From positions 3,472,001-3,536,000 of the forward strand of contig NZ_JALLPK010000001.1 of NCBI RefSeq assembly GCF_023276375.1: DNA of 64,000 nucleotides. Direction: 5' to 3'. This document shows positions 8,448 to 19,498 of this stretch, piece after piece. Source of the stretch: Halocatena marina. GTDB taxonomy: Archaea; Halobacteriota; Halobacteria; Halobacteriales; Haloarculaceae. Below the pieces are notes generated by a model. That model saw nothing but the letters and a program-made list of their open reading frames with translations. It was not told the origin of the DNA and did not search any database. Numbering within the stretch: the first letter of the stretch is position 1; each line of letters opens with the position of its first letter. Both the position numbers and the translations under genes were made by a program.

Positions 8448-11288
8448 TTAGTCGTTTAGTTTCTCTTTGAGAATCTCGGGAGCCGCTGCCAGCGCATCAT
8501 CGAGCGCCGACACGTCGGGACCACCCCCCTGAGCGAAGTCCGGTGGTCCGCCCCCACCGCCACCGACGCGGGACGCGAGTTCACTCACCACTTCGCCAGC
8601 GTTGATAGCGACGCTCTCGGGAACTGCGACGACGAACTGAGCACTTTCTTGACCACTCGCAAGCACCGCGAGCGTGTCGTCTTCGACGATTGCGGTCGCC
8701 GTTGCCCGGAGCTCTTCCTCATCGCCATCGAGACGTTGCACCACCGCAGTTGTCCCATCGCTGTCGACGTCGATCGTCTCATCCGAACCAGCTTGTGCGC
8801 GAATCTCGGCGAGTTGCTCTTTCAATGAATCGATCTGTTTTCCCCGCTCTTTCCACTCCTCGAAAAACCGCTCTGCGGTCTCGGGGACATCACGCGGCGA
8901 TACGTCGAGCACCTCCGCGGTGGAAAACAGCGCGCTTTCCGTGCGTTGTGTCGTTTCGACAGCCGCATCGCCTGCAGCGAAAACGATTCGTTCGACACCG
9001 TCTTGGACGCGCTCGGTCGAGATGATCTTGATACAGCCGATATCACCAGTCCGTCCGACGTGCGTCCCTGCACAGGCTTGCACGTCGTCAGCGACGTGAA
9101 TCAAGCGAATGTCGGTGCCGGGTGGGATACCGCCTTGATAGATGTCGAAGCCGTACTGCTCTTCGGCCACGTGACGGTCGGGCCACTCCTGAACGACGGG
9201 TGTGTTGTCTCGAACGATTTGGTTCGCGATGCGCTCGATGCGGTGTCTCTCGTCCCGAGAGATCCGTTCGTAGTGCGTCACATCGAGCCGAGAGCTGTCA
9301 GTGCCTTTCTGTGCACCGGCTTGCCGGATGTGATCGCCGAGTGCTTTTCGCGTGGCGTGACCGATGATGTGCGTTGCCGTGTGGTGGGCCATCAGCCGTT
9401 GTCGGCGTATCGTGTCGATCTGTCCTCGGATGAACTCGCCTTTCCCTGGGTCTTCGGTGGTATGATGGAGAATGACGCCGTCCTGTCGTTGCACGTCCTG
9501 AACGTCGACGGTTACGTCATCTGTGCTGAGGGTGCCTCTGTCGGCAGGTTGTCCACCCCCTTCGGGATAGAACATCGTCTGATCGAGCACCACGTCGTAC
9601 CCATCGTCCCCTTCGCGCTCTATGACATCGAGAACGATCGCTTCGAACTCCATCCGATCCTGATCATCGTAGTACAGCTGATCGGTCGCGGGGAGTTCAG
9701 CGATGTGGCCGTCATCGCTTTGTTTTTCGACCTGCCCATCTTCTGCGTCTCCCGTTTCTGCTGTGCTCTCGTCGCTTTCAGCGGTCGGTTCTGTGGCGCT
9801 GTCTTCGCTGTGGCGTGCAGCAACGAGCGAGAAGAAGTCATCTGGAATCTCGACCGTTGCACCGTGTTCTTCTGCAATCTCAGCGACCATATCCGGCTGG
9901 ATTCCGTGCGAATCGTACAACTCGATCAGTTCCTCGGTTGAGAGTGGTTCGTCCCGTTCTGCGTACTCATCAGCGAGTTGTCTCACTCGCCGCCCACCTC
10001 GATCGAGAGTGTCGCGGTATTTTTCGAGTTCCGTTTGGATGATATCCCGGATCGTGTCGCGGTTCGTGTATCCGAGCCGCTTTGCTTGCATATCGACGAG
10101 TTCAGCGAGCGGCGCGTCGACACCGACGGTGTCAGCGAGTCGCTTCGTCCGCCGGAGGACCATGCGAACGAGATAGCCCGAATCGACGTTGCTCGGAACA
10201 ATGCCGTCACCAAGCATGTACGCCAGCGTCCGCGAGTGATCCGCGATAGCGTACATCTCTTCGAGTGGCTCCATCAGCGAACGGAGCCGTTCGACGTCGA
10301 CACCGAGTTCATCAGCAATGTTTGCGCGGGCGCTTTCCATATCCTCTGCCTCGTCGATATCGAGGTTCCCAGCGAGCGTCGCCGCGCGGTGGACGAGGGC
10401 TTCTTCTTCGTCAGTCAGCTCGATCGCAGCGTTCTCCTTCAAGAACGCTATCATCTCGGGGTAGACGGCCTCGTAGACAGTGGGTGTCCCTTGGCTGACC
10501 CATACCCAGCGCTCCAGTCCGTATCCGGTATCGACGATGTAGGTGTCCATCTTCGAGTACCGGTTTCCGTCTTTCATCTCGTACTCGCCGTCCGGGTCCT
10601 GTTCCATCGACATGAAGACGAGCGTCGCAAGCTCGACGCCACGATAGACGACTTCGATAGCCGGACCGGCGTTGCCGCCGCCGACCCACGGATCTTCGAT
10701 GTAGGTGATCTCCTCCAGATTGGCACCCATCGATTCGAAGAACTCATCGCAGTACTGGACGGTCTGGTCTTTCCAGTAGACTTCGCCGTGGTAGGCATAG
10801 CCTTCGGCGTCTTCCCGGGTGTTGAACGCGTGATGGGCCATCATCTCGAACGCCATCGTGTGGCGGCCCGTTTTACCGACGTTCTGGATGTCGTTCATCC
10901 GGATGGATGGTTGGCTAATACACAACGGATTCGCGGGTGGGGGAGCCTGCCCGCTCGTCACGAGCGGCTGAAAATCGTAGATAGACGCTTGCGTGAGTAG
11001 TACATCGTCCCGCCAGCGGCTGGCTGCGACAGGGTACGGATCGATTCGATCGTGGCCGTGCTCTTCGAAGAACGAAAGAAATGCCTCGCGCATCGATTTG
11101 AGCGTGTAGGACTCATCGAATCCGGGGTTGCCGATGAAATCGTACTGCCCGCACGGCGGTTCGCCACAGGTTTCGCGTGTCTCGTCGCGGGTCCAGAAGT
11201 GTGTGCCACAAGAGTCACACTCCTTTCGGGTGAACCCCTCCTGCTCGAAATAATCGAGCCGATATTCCTCCTCGTCGAGTTCACTCAT
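8448..11288 (-). CDS. alaS: Alanyl-tRNA synthetase
   Basis: This 946-residue enzyme charges tRNA-Ala. It starts with the archaeal zinc-binding N-terminal piece (CDSCGTHFW...CGEPPC), then class II catalytic motifs (including [20 protein letters not shown] and [16 protein letters not shown]), a tRNA-recognition region, the editing domain with [11 protein letters not shown] and [10 protein letters not shown], and a glycine-rich C-terminal domain ([17 protein letters not shown]). A haloarchaeal acidic insert lies between the catalytic and editing halves ([18 protein letters not shown]). The 11288 start is preferred to 11360 because a TTTTAC element lies 27 bases before it and the N-terminus then matches the family. 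Confidence 0.97.
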   Translation of the reverse strand: MSELDEEEYRLDYFEQEGFTRKECDSCGTHFWTRDETRETCGEPPCGQYDFIGNPGFDESYTLKSMREAFLSFFEEHGHDRIDPYPVAASRWRDDVLLTQASIYDFQPLVTSGQAPPPANPLCISQPSIRMNDIQNVGKTGRHTMAFEMMAHHAFNTREDAEGYAYHGEVYWKDQTVQYCDEFFESMGANLEEITYIEDPWVGGGNAGPAIEVVYRGVELATLVFMSMEQDPDGEYEMKDGNRYSKMDTYIVDTGYGLERWVWVSQGTPTVYEAVYPEMIAFLKENAAIELTDEEEALVHRAATLAGNLDIDEAEDMESARANIADELGVDVERLRSLMEPLEEMYAIADHSRTLAYMLGDGIVPSNVDSGYLVRMVLRRTKRLADTVGVDAPLAELVDMQAKRLGYTNRDTIRDIIQTELEKYRDTLDRGGRRVRQLADEYAERDEPLSTEELIELYDSHGIQPDMVAEIAEEHGATVEIPDDFFSLVAARHSEDSATEPTAESDESTAETGDAEDGQVEKQSDDGHIAELPATDQLYYDDQDRMEFEAIVLDVIEREGDDGYDVVLDQTMFYPEGGGQPADRGTLSTDDVTVDVQDVQRQDGVILHHTTEDPGKGEFIRGQIDTIRRQRLMAHHTATHIIGHATRKALGDHIRQAGAQKGTDSSRLDVTHYERISRDERHRIERIANQIVRDNTPVVQEWPDRHVAEEQYGFDIYQGGIPPGTDIRLIHVADDVQACAGTHVGRTGDIGCIKIISTERVQDGVERIVFAAGDAAVETTQRTESALFSTAEVLDVSPRDVPETAERFFEEWKERGKQIDSLKEQLAEIRAQAGSDETIDVDSDGTTAVVQRLDGDEEELRATATAIVEDDTLAVLASGQESAQFVVAVPESVAINAGEVVSELASRVGGGGGGPPDFAQGGGPDVSALDDALAAAPEILKEKLND

Positions 11289-11312
11289 CGCGTACCACTT
11301 GGCTGACCGCCG

Positions 11313-11318
11313 GGTAAA
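11313..11318 (-). promoter_or_regulatory. TATA-like element for alaS
   Basis: TTTTAC on the minus strand is centred about 27 bases before the ATG at 11288, predicting a leaderless alaS mRNA and supporting that start codon. Confidence 0.4.
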
Positions 11319-11403
11319 ACCCTTCCGAACACCGGTATCTGACGGGTGTTCACCACTCATTGGCCGTTTTCACTACAGAGCAATCCCGACTACCGGACTT
11401 AGT

Positions 11404-11476
11404 GACTATCATCAATCCTGATATCGATCTTGTGGGCGGAAAAGAACCATATTATTAGTTACTATTGGTGATAGTC
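11404..11476. repeat. Imperfect inverted repeat between rfcS and alaS
   Basis: GACTATCATCAAT at 11404-11416 and ATTGGTGATAGTC at 11464-11476 are inverted copies matching at 12 of 13 positions, with an AT-rich spacer of 47 bases. The element lies after the rfcS stop and before the alaS promoter on the same strand. It could be a stem-loop at the end of the rfcS message or a pair of operator half-sites for alaS. Confidence 0.5.
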
Positions 11477-11570
11477 TTTCCAGAGATAGGTCTCATGTTT
11501 TGAAAATTTTCAACCACTGCCTTTCACACTCCCATGCAGAGTCTTCGGTCGCTCATCCGCGGTGTGCTGA

Positions 11571-12536
11571 TCACTCTTCGAGTGCAAGCCCTGCGAGGAG
11601 CGCCTCCAACTGTACTTGTTCGTTTGCACCCACCGTGAGGCGGTAGTCTGTCTCTCCGATACGGTCCATCACGTACACAGCTTCGCGGTCCGAAAGATCG
11701 TACTCCCACACCGATCGGTGGAGCTGATCGATGATGTCTCCGCCCGCGATACCTTCTTCGGTGAGCAGCGTATCGAGTATCGAGCGCGCGGCCGTGAAGT
11801 CGCCGTCGAGCGCGAGCTGCACCATCTTCTTGATCTCCTCGGGGCGAGCGGTGCTCGTAACTGCGTAGACGGTCTCTTCGTCAACGGTTCCATCAAGTGT
11901 GCCTGCTGCTTGGAGATCGTTGATGGCTTTTCGCATGTCTCCTGCTGCAGAGTAGACGAGGGCGTCCATTCCATCCTCGACGATGTCGATTCCCTCATTC
12001 GTGGCGATTCGATCGATCTGTTCGGCAACGGCCTCGTCGGACAGTGGTGAAAAGCGAAACACGGTACACCGGGACTGAATCGGGTCGATGATTTTACTCG
12101 AGTAGTTGCACGAAAGGATGAAGCGAGTGTTGTGCGAAAACTGCTCCATCGTCCGGCGGAGCGCACTTTGTGCATCAGACGTCAACGCGTCTGCTTCGTC
12201 GAGAAAGATGATTCGATAGTTGTAGCCTCCAAAACTCGATCGGGCAAAGCTCTTGATGCGATCGCGCACTACGTCGATTCCCCGCTCGTCGGACGCGTTC
12301 AGTTCGAGGAAGTTCTCACGCCATTCCTCACCGTAGATCTCTTTGGCGATACTGACGCTCGTGGCCGTCTTTCCAACCCCGGGTGGACCAGCAAACAGCA
12401 GGTGTGGGAGGTCGTTTTTCTCGATGTAGCTTTCGATCCGGCTGGTGATCTGCTCGTGGCCGAGGACTTCATCGAGCGACTGTGGGCGATATTTTTCGAT
12501 CCAGACCTCTCGCCCCGGCGCTTGTGATTCGCTCAT
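11571..12536 (-). CDS. rfcS: Replication factor C small subunit
   Basis: The 321-residue AAA+ ATPase is the small subunit of the archaeal clamp loader, which opens PCNA and places it on primed DNA. The N-terminal signature [19 protein letters not shown] is followed by Walker A GPPGVGKT at 50-57, Walker B with FLDEADAL, the SRC motif ([12 protein letters not shown]) that contributes the arginine finger to the neighbouring subunit, and the C-terminal collar domain. There is no intein, which is worth noting because archaeal rfcS genes often carry them. The partner clamp gene is at 49094-49837. Confidence 0.96.
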   Translation of the reverse strand: MSESQAPGREVWIEKYRPQSLDEVLGHEQITSRIESYIEKNDLPHLLFAGPPGVGKTATSVSIAKEIYGEEWRENFLELNASDERGIDVVRDRIKSFARSSFGGYNYRIIFLDEADALTSDAQSALRRTMEQFSHNTRFILSCNYSSKIIDPIQSRCTVFRFSPLSDEAVAEQIDRIATNEGIDIVEDGMDALVYSAAGDMRKAINDLQAAGTLDGTVDEETVYAVTSTARPEEIKKMVQLALDGDFTAARSILDTLLTEEGIAGGDIIDQLHRSVWEYDLSDREAVYVMDRIGETDYRLTVGANEQVQLEALLAGLALEE

Positions 12537-12750
12537 ACTCGAATCCAGACAGCGTCGTTACTTAACTGGATTGCAGTGCGCTACGTTCTGTCTGCTGAGC
12601 TGACAACGGACGACTGTCGGACTGTGCGAGGTCGGACCGTGAGTTCTTGCGTGTGCGTTTGACATCGGTTCAATACGAATGCGATTGCGCTCGGTAGCTC
12701 CGAACAGCCTCCCGATAGTCTTTAGCGCACGCGGCCGGTTGCACCAGTTA

Positions 12751-14232
12751 ATGACTGCACAGGCGACTCGGACGCACGACCTCGCGGCTGTCATCGGGCT
12801 CGAGGTGCACGTGCAGCTAGAAACCGAGACGAAGATTTTCTGTGGCTGTTCGACCGACGTCGCTGACGACGAGCCGAATACACACACCTGTCCCGTCTGT
12901 CTTGGACTTCCCGGCGCGTTGCCGGTTGTGAACGAGCAGGCGGTCGAGACCGCCGTCAAGGTCGGTAAAGCCATCGATGCCACTATTCCCGAAGAAACGC
13001 GCTTTCACCGGAAGAACTACTACTATCCGGATCTCCCGAAGAACTTCCAGATCACTCAGTACGATGAACCCATCTGTCAGGAGGGAAGCCTCGAGCTCTC
13101 TGTCGAGGGAAACCGCCGAGTAATTGGAATCGAGCGCGCTCACCTCGAAGAAGATCCCGGCAGTCTGAAACACGAAGGAGGAAGCATCGACCGCGCGGAG
13201 TATACGATGATCGATTACAACCGTGCCGGGATGCCGCTGATGGAGATCGTCACCCGACCGGACTTCCGCGGGCCAAAGGAAGCCAGAGCGTTCCTCGCAA
13301 AGCTGGAAGAAGTTCTTGAATATCTCGACGTGTTCGATGCAGAACGCGATGGCTCGCTGCGCGTCGATGCCAATATCTCGATGGTTTCTGCGAACGAGGT
13401 CGACGACGACGGCACGATCGACGAGGAAACCCTGCAAGCTGCCAACCGGACTGAGGTGAAAAACATTTCTAGTCACAAGGGCGCACAGAAGGCGCTTGCC
13501 TACGAGATCACTCGCCAACGAAACGCGATTCAGCGCGGACGAGCGATCGAACAAGAGACTCGCCACTGGGACGAGAGCCGTGGCGTAACGGTCTCGATGC
13601 GCTCGAAGGAGGCCGAGAAGGACTACCGGTATTTCCGAGAGGCCGATCTCCCGCCGCTTCGCGTTTCGTCGTGGAAAGAGAACATCGAGATCCCCGAACT
13701 TCCCGATGCTCGTCGTGAGCGCTTCCGGAACGAGTACAATCTGGGCAGTGAGGCCGCATCGAAACTGACCTCCACAAAACAGATCGCGGACTTCTACGAA
13801 TCACTCACCGACGAGTTCGATCCTAACACCGCCGCAACGTGGGTCGCAGACATCCTCCTTGGAGAGCTGAACTACCGCGACATGCGCCTCGATGCGATCG
13901 ACCGTGATGAGTTTTCTCGCCTTATTACGCTCGTCGAGAACGACGAAATCACCATGAAAAACGCGACGGAAGTCGTTCTACGGACGATGCTCGATGACGG
14001 ACGACCGCCGGATGCAGTCGTCGAAAGCGAAGGGCTCGGAAAAACCGCTGGGGATGAAGTGGCAAGTGCTGTTCGAGACGCAATCGAAGATAATCCAGAG
14101 GCAGTCGATGACTATTACAATGGTGAAGACGGAGCACTCAACTATCTCGTTGGACAGGTAATGGCCGGAACAGGCGGGAGCGCAGACCCACAGACGGTGA
14201 ACGAACTGCTCAGAACCGAATTAAACGACTGA
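12751..14232 (+). CDS. gatB: Asp-tRNA(Asn)/Glu-tRNA(Gln) amidotransferase subunit B
   Basis: The 493-residue GatB is the kinase subunit of the amidotransferase that turns mischarged Glu-tRNA(Gln) and Asp-tRNA(Asn) into the correct aminoacyl-tRNAs. The start IGLEVHVQLETETKIFCGCS, with CxC and a later CPVCLGLPG, is the zinc-containing GatB core. YYPDLPKNFQITQYDEPICQ follows, and the C-terminal YqeY-like tail ends in GQVMAGTGGSADPQTVNELL. The ATG at 12751 is chosen because a TTTAG element lies about 27 bases ahead and the N-terminus is standard. GatA and GatC are not in the window. Confidence 0.96.
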   Translation: MTAQATRTHDLAAVIGLEVHVQLETETKIFCGCSTDVADDEPNTHTCPVCLGLPGALPVVNEQAVETAVKVGKAIDATIPEETRFHRKNYYYPDLPKNFQITQYDEPICQEGSLELSVEGNRRVIGIERAHLEEDPGSLKHEGGSIDRAEYTMIDYNRAGMPLMEIVTRPDFRGPKEARAFLAKLEEVLEYLDVFDAERDGSLRVDANISMVSANEVDDDGTIDEETLQAANRTEVKNISSHKGAQKALAYEITRQRNAIQRGRAIEQETRHWDESRGVTVSMRSKEAEKDYRYFREADLPPLRVSSWKENIEIPELPDARRERFRNEYNLGSEAASKLTSTKQIADFYESLTDEFDPNTAATWVADILLGELNYRDMRLDAIDRDEFSRLITLVENDEITMKNATEVVLRTMLDDGRPPDAVVESEGLGKTAGDEVASAVRDAIEDNPEAVDDYYNGEDGALNYLVGQVMAGTGGSADPQTVNELLRTELND

Positions 14233-14299
14233 GTTTGATGTGTAATGAGCGGAAATACTTACCGCAAGTATTTGTATTTGCAGATATTATCGGACGATA

Positions 14300-14908
14300 A
14301 TGTCTGGGCTGTTGCCGACTGGCACCAGAGCTAGTTCGGAGCAGGACGGTGAACCTAAAGCATTGTGGCTAGACAGTGATGATACCGGTGAACTGCTGTC
14401 GTCGCTCTCGTCCGAGACCGCCCGTGCCGTTCTTACGGAACTTCATGACGAACCCGGAACCGCCTCTGAGATCGCTTCTCGCGTCGATACGTCGCTGCAA
14501 AACGCCCGTCATCATCTCTCGAATCTCGAACAGGCGGGAGTCATCCGTATCGCCGATACGCGGTACTCGGAGAAAGGTCGTGAGATGAGTGTCTACGCAC
14601 CGAGTGAAGAGCCGCTCGTGGTGTTCGTTGGCCGTAAAGAGCGAAAGCACACCTTTCTCGATTCGCTCCGTGGACTGGTGTCCGTCATCGGTGCTCTCGG
14701 TCTCGTGAGTCTGCTTGTCCAGTGGCTCGTCACGCCGACTGTCAACCAAAACGTGTCAGGACAGCTGCCACGTGTTGGCGACGCGTTGGGGAATAGTGGT
14801 GCCACACCGCTTGGAGCTCCCCCCGGAATGATTTTCTTCGCTGGAGGACTCCTTGTACTCCTCTTCATACTAGTATTGCAACATCAACATCTACTAGATA
14901 TCGAGTGA
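14300..14908 (+). CDS. Membrane-anchored ArsR-type HTH regulator
   Basis: This 202-residue protein has a winged helix at about 30-105 (LSSETARAVLTELHDEPGTA, then TSLQNARHHLSNLEQAGVIR and a wing), followed by two hydrophobic segments near residues 125-145 and 175-195 that would anchor it in the membrane. Similar regulators sit next to subtilase genes in haloarchaea, and here a secreted S8 protease gene begins 89 bases downstream. A DNA-binding domain tethered to the membrane suggests it senses something at the cell envelope, but the signal and targets are not visible. Confidence 0.85.
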   Translation: MSGLLPTGTRASSEQDGEPKALWLDSDDTGELLSSLSSETARAVLTELHDEPGTASEIASRVDTSLQNARHHLSNLEQAGVIRIADTRYSEKGREMSVYAPSEEPLVVFVGRKERKHTFLDSLRGLVSVIGALGLVSLLVQWLVTPTVNQNVSGQLPRVGDALGNSGATPLGAPPGMIFFAGGLLVLLFILVLQHQHLLDIE

Positions 14909-14997
14909 GTGACAAACAAGCAACGGACGGTGGACGGTGAGCGAGCGATTGAGATTGAGATTGAGTCTGAGGTTAAAATGAGTAATTTCCGGAACTG

Positions 14998-16653
14998 ATG
15001 AACAGAAACGGTGCAATCACTGTATGTTTGGTCGCGGTACTCATCTTCTCCTCACTCTCGCTCTCTTTCTCTTCGGATTCGTTCATGAACGCCGACGACA
15101 GCACCAATGACGATTCGTCAGCTGAGGCGATTGAGGCTTTGAAACGCCACATCGATCGTCAGCCGTACGAACCTCCACCGTCAGTAAACCGGGAGGTCGA
15201 GATCGTCGTCCCGGTTCAGAACGACACAGATATTCCCAGAGATTCGAACGGGTTCAACGTCGAACGCATCTACACCGACGAAGGCCAACGGTTCGTGCGT
15301 GGGTCGATCCAGATGTCGGATGTTCGTTCTCTCCTCCAAGATCAACGCATGAAACGGGTTCGTATCACGAGTAATTATTCGGTGTCTGACGATCGCGTTG
15401 CAAGCGGCGTCAACCAGATCAACGCAGATACTCTTCAGAAGAGAGGTATTACCGGCGAGAACGTCACTGTTGGAATTATCGACAGCGATTTCTGGATCAG
15501 TCACCCGTCTATCGCCCGACAAGTCAGTGCGTATTATTCGTTCGGCCCTGCTAGTGATTGGCAGCACGGTACGGCGGTGGCAAGTGGTGTAACTGACACC
15601 GCTCCAGACGCAAACCTGCATCTCGCTTCTGTTGGGCCAACGACGACGCCAGAGGAGTACGCGTCCGCCGTCGAGTGGCTCGAACAGTCTGGTGCTGATG
15701 TCATCGTCGACGCAGGGAGCTACTACACACAGCCCGGCGACGGAACCGGGGAAATCGCTCACGTTGCGACAAACGTCTCTTCTGAGACCGTGTTTGTCAC
15801 CTCTGTTGGAAACCACGCTCAGCGCTACTGGGCAGGGAATCACTCCTCAGACGAATGGATCGCCTTTCACAACGGATCACAGGCCAATCCACTGAACAAC
15901 GGTGATCCGTTGAGCGGCAAGGTGCAGTTGACGCTCCGATGGGGGAGCTGGTCGAACGCATCGGCCGAGTACGACCTCTATCTCTTCCGAGTGCAACCGG
16001 GCGAGGATGCCGTTGTGGCACGGACCACTGGTAATGAGGAAGAACCAATCGAACACCTCACGACGACTGTTCAACGGGGCCAATACTACGTCTCGATTCG
16101 GAGTGAAACCGATCCGAATGAGATAAACACGAATACAAACGCAACTGCAACTTCCGATCATCCGACTATCGAACTGTTTTCCAACCACGATCTGCGGTAT
16201 CAATCCATCGGCGGGAAGGCCCCGCCGGCGAATGCCCCGAACGTGCTCGCTGTTGGAGCGAGTGACGACGGCGCTGTCGAATCCTTCAGCGCACGTGGTC
16301 CCGATATCGTTGCTCCTGATTCGGTACTCGTTGAAGGCGCTACGGTAGAGGGTGGGACCTCCTTTTCGACGCCGTATGTCGCCGGTACTGCAGCCCTACT
16401 TCTCTCTGAGAATCCTGACATGACTGCCGAAAAGGTTCGAATGTTGCTCTTGTTGAGCGCCGACGATATTGGAGTGAAGGGAACCGATTCCCGTTCCGGA
16501 TTTGGACGAGTGAACGCCAGCAGAGCCGCCGAACTGATGAACAAAACGAGTGGCGGGCAGTTTACGTCTCCGTCGCTCGATGAACTGCACGGCCCACAAG
16601 TGGGACGTTCTCCTGTTGTCGCTAGCAGACGAGCTCTTCCCGGCGATTTGTAA
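14998..16653 (+). CDS. Secreted S8-family serine protease (subtilase)
   Basis: The 551-residue protein begins with a hydrophobic signal segment (residues 6-26) and continues with a propeptide-like region. The subtilisin triad is complete: Asp162 in GIIDSD, His190 in QHGTAVASG and Ser455 in GGTSFSTP. A beta-rich insert at about 280-390 resembles the pre-peptidase-type inserts of extracellular halolysins. The C-terminus has no sorting signal. The activity would be outside the cell, as nutrient acquisition or processing of surface proteins. The upstream neighbour is a membrane-bound HTH regulator in the same direction. Confidence 0.9.
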   Translation: MNRNGAITVCLVAVLIFSSLSLSFSSDSFMNADDSTNDDSSAEAIEALKRHIDRQPYEPPPSVNREVEIVVPVQNDTDIPRDSNGFNVERIYTDEGQRFVRGSIQMSDVRSLLQDQRMKRVRITSNYSVSDDRVASGVNQINADTLQKRGITGENVTVGIIDSDFWISHPSIARQVSAYYSFGPASDWQHGTAVASGVTDTAPDANLHLASVGPTTTPEEYASAVEWLEQSGADVIVDAGSYYTQPGDGTGEIAHVATNVSSETVFVTSVGNHAQRYWAGNHSSDEWIAFHNGSQANPLNNGDPLSGKVQLTLRWGSWSNASAEYDLYLFRVQPGEDAVVARTTGNEEEPIEHLTTTVQRGQYYVSIRSETDPNEINTNTNATATSDHPTIELFSNHDLRYQSIGGKAPPANAPNVLAVGASDDGAVESFSARGPDIVAPDSVLVEGATVEGGTSFSTPYVAGTAALLLSENPDMTAEKVRMLLLLSADDIGVKGTDSRSGFGRVNASRAAELMNKTSGGQFTSPSLDELHGPQVGRSPVVASRRALPGDL

Positions 16654-16849
16654 CAGCAACGGTCCTGAATCCGCCAATCGACTAGATCTGCTCAGCTCCC
16701 GAGATGGAGCTGTGGCACTTCACATTCTCTAAATGAAAGACATTCTCATGCACAATCCGGCTTCCGTCCTGCATTCTCCTGTATATCTGTTGCCGAAAGC
16801 GTTAGGTTGAGAGTCGGCCTAGCTTGAACACAACGAGGGAACTACTGTA

Positions 16850-19327
16850 GTGGAGCTGATTATCACCGAGAAGGATAACGCTGCTCGACGTATTGCAGAC
16901 ATACTGAGCGACGGCAGCGCGACAGCTGACCGCCGCAACGGTGTGAACGTCTATTCGTGGGGCGGTCGCCGCTGTATCGGTCTTTCTGGACACGTCGTAG
17001 GCATCGACTTTCCATCTGAATATTCTGACTGGCGAGATGTTCGGCCGGCCGAACTCGTCGGTGCGGAGGTCGTAAAGACCGAGACACGAGAGAATATCGT
17101 TGCGGCGCTTCGTTCGCTTGCACGGAAAGCAGAGCGTGCGATTATCGCCACTGATTACGACCGAGAGGGTGAGCTCATCGGGAAGGAAGCGTACGAACTC
17201 ATTAATGAGGAAATCGACGGCCCAATCCGTCGGGTTCGATTCTCCTCGATTACCGACCGCGAGGTCAACACGGCGTTTTCGACCCCCGAAGAGATCGATT
17301 TCGATCTTGCAGCCGCGGGCGAAGCCCGGCAAATCATCGATCTGCTGTGGGGTGCATCGCTCACCCGATTCCTTTCGCTGTCTGCGAAGCAGCTCGGCAA
17401 TGACTTCATCAGTGTCGGGCGAGTGCAGTCCCCGACGCTCAAACTCATCGTTGACCGCGAGCGAGAGATCGAAGCATTTGACCCCGAAGATTACTGGGAG
17501 CTGTTCGCCGTTCTCGCACAGGAAGACGAGCGCTTCGAAGCGCAGTATTTCTACCACGAAGACAACAACGAACAAGAGCGTGTTTGGGACGAAGACACCG
17601 CAGCGCAGGTGTACGAGCGACTGTCGGATGCTGGACGGGCGCGTGTCGAATCCGTTCAGCGACGCACCCGTACCGACGACCCACCGACACCGTTCAACAC
17701 CACACAGTACATTCGCGCGGCCGGTTCGATCGGATTCTCTGCTCAACGGGCGATGAGCATCGCTGAAGATCTCTATACAGCTGGCTACATCACCTATCCG
17801 AGGACTGACAACACCGTCTATCCCGACGATCTCGACCAACGGGCGTTACTCGAAACGTTCGCCGAGCATCCGAGTTACGGCGATGACGCACAGTCACTGC
17901 TCGAACTGGACGATCTCGAACCCACCGCGGGCGAGAATGAGACAACCGACCACCCACCGATTCATCCAACAGGCGAGTTCCCGTCTGAACTGGACGACGA
18001 CGAATGGAAGGTGTACGAACTCGTCGTCCGGCGCTTTTTCGCAACGGTGGCCGAACCGGCAACGTGGGCACATCTCAAGGTCGTGGCCGAAGCGAATGAG
18101 TCTCTCCTGAAAGCGAACGGAAAACGGCTTGTCGAGCCAGGGTATCACGATGTTTATCCCTACGTTTCGACCAGTGAAAACTACGTTCCCGAAGTAGCGA
18201 AAGGAGACGACCTCGATTTAAGCGATGCTCAACTGGAAGCAAAACAGACCCAACCCCCCCGCAGACGCGGGCAGTCGAGGCTCATCGAAGAGATGGAAAA
18301 GCGAGGTCTCGGAACAAAAAGCACCAGACACAATACACTTCAAAAACTGTACAATAGAGGGTACATCGAGGGTGATCCGCCGCGGCCAACGACGCTTGCC
18401 AAGGGTGTCGTGAAGGCTGGCGAGGAGTTTGCAGATCTCATCGTGAGTGAGGAGATGACCGCAGCGCTAGAGCGGGACATGACTGCCATTGCAAATGGTG
18501 ATGCAACGCTCAATGAGGTGACTGACGAATCTCGTGACGTGTTACAGCGTGTGTTCGAGGAATTACACGGCTCGCACGAGGCGATTGGTCGGCACCTTCG
18601 AGCAGCACTGAAAGCAGACAAGGCGCTGGGTCCGTGTCCAATCTGTGGTGAGACGCTTCTCGTTCGTCGGTCTCGTCACGGATCGTACTTCGTCGGCTGT
18701 GATGGCTATCCCGACTGTACGTACACGCTTCCGCTGCCGAGTAAGGGTGAGCCCCTCGTCCTCGATGACGCGTGTGAGGAACACGATCTTCATCACGTAA
18801 AGATGCTCGCAGGTCGGGATACGTTCGTTCACGGATGCCCCCAATGTTCGGCTGATGAGGCCGATGCAACCGAAGATCGGAGTATCGGTGTCTGCCCCGA
18901 CTGTGGTGCAGACCACGGTGGTGAACTCGCTATCAAGCAACTCCGTTCCGGTTCGCGTCTCGTTGGCTGCACGCGCTATCCGGAATGTACGTACTCGCTT
19001 CCGCTCCCTCGCCGTGGTGACATCGTGATCACTGATTCGGTGTGTGATGAACACGACCTTCCGTATCTCGAAGTCCACGACGGAGACAGTGAACCGTGGG
19101 AGCTTGGCTGCCCGATCTGTAACTACGAGGAGTACCAGGAGAAACACGCTGTCTCTGCTATCGAAGACATCGATGGGATCGGACAGAAAACTGCAGAGAA
19201 ACTCGAATCAGCAGGCATCGATTCACTCACAGATCTTCGTGATGCCGATGCCGACGATGTGGCGAGCGAAGTGACGGGTGTGAGCGCCGATCGGATCCGT
19301 GAGTGGCAGGCACAAGTGACGGTGTGA
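16850..19327 (+). CDS. topA: DNA topoisomerase I (type IA)
   Basis: This 825-residue type IA topoisomerase relaxes negative supercoils by a single-strand break. The Toprim motif TDYDREGELIG puts the metal-binding acids at 102-107, and the active tyrosine is Tyr316 in ITYPRTD. The C-terminal part has three zinc-ribbon modules (two with CPxC...C-x-YP-x-C-TY patterns, one shorter) and ends in a helix-hairpin-helix domain (IEDIDGIGQKTAEKLESAGI). The start is a GTG giving MELIITEKDN, the normal N-terminus. The gene stands alone in its orientation. Confidence 0.96.
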   Translation: MELIITEKDNAARRIADILSDGSATADRRNGVNVYSWGGRRCIGLSGHVVGIDFPSEYSDWRDVRPAELVGAEVVKTETRENIVAALRSLARKAERAIIATDYDREGELIGKEAYELINEEIDGPIRRVRFSSITDREVNTAFSTPEEIDFDLAAAGEARQIIDLLWGASLTRFLSLSAKQLGNDFISVGRVQSPTLKLIVDREREIEAFDPEDYWELFAVLAQEDERFEAQYFYHEDNNEQERVWDEDTAAQVYERLSDAGRARVESVQRRTRTDDPPTPFNTTQYIRAAGSIGFSAQRAMSIAEDLYTAGYITYPRTDNTVYPDDLDQRALLETFAEHPSYGDDAQSLLELDDLEPTAGENETTDHPPIHPTGEFPSELDDDEWKVYELVVRRFFATVAEPATWAHLKVVAEANESLLKANGKRLVEPGYHDVYPYVSTSENYVPEVAKGDDLDLSDAQLEAKQTQPPRRRGQSRLIEEMEKRGLGTKSTRHNTLQKLYNRGYIEGDPPRPTTLAKGVVKAGEEFADLIVSEEMTAALERDMTAIANGDATLNEVTDESRDVLQRVFEELHGSHEAIGRHLRAALKADKALGPCPICGETLLVRRSRHGSYFVGCDGYPDCTYTLPLPSKGEPLVLDDACEEHDLHHVKMLAGRDTFVHGCPQCSADEADATEDRSIGVCPDCGADHGGELAIKQLRSGSRLVGCTRYPECTYSLPLPRRGDIVITDSVCDEHDLPYLEVHDGDSEPWELGCPICNYEEYQEKHAVSAIEDIDGIGQKTAEKLESAGIDSLTDLRDADADDVASEVTGVSADRIREWQAQVTV

Positions 19328-19498
19328 GCGGCCGCGCCGTGACTCACCGGTGACGTAGCGTGAGGAAGCCAGCTCGCTTTTATCGCGTCTGATTCATCGT
19401 TTCGTCGGTACAGAACACGGCTTCAAACACCGAGCGTTCGTACGTGTTCTCACGACATTCTCGTGGGACGGCTGCTCGTCGCGCTTTGTGTTACCGAT

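Noticed and set aside
8946-11000. Long plus-strand frames opposite alaS
   Set aside because: Haloarchaeal third-position bias opens long antisense frames. AlaRS motifs occupy the minus strand throughout.
16802-17839. A 345-codon open frame antisense to topA
   Set aside because: It lies wholly opposite the topoisomerase gene, whose motifs are complete, and its residue content is that of a shadow frame with no recognisable domain.
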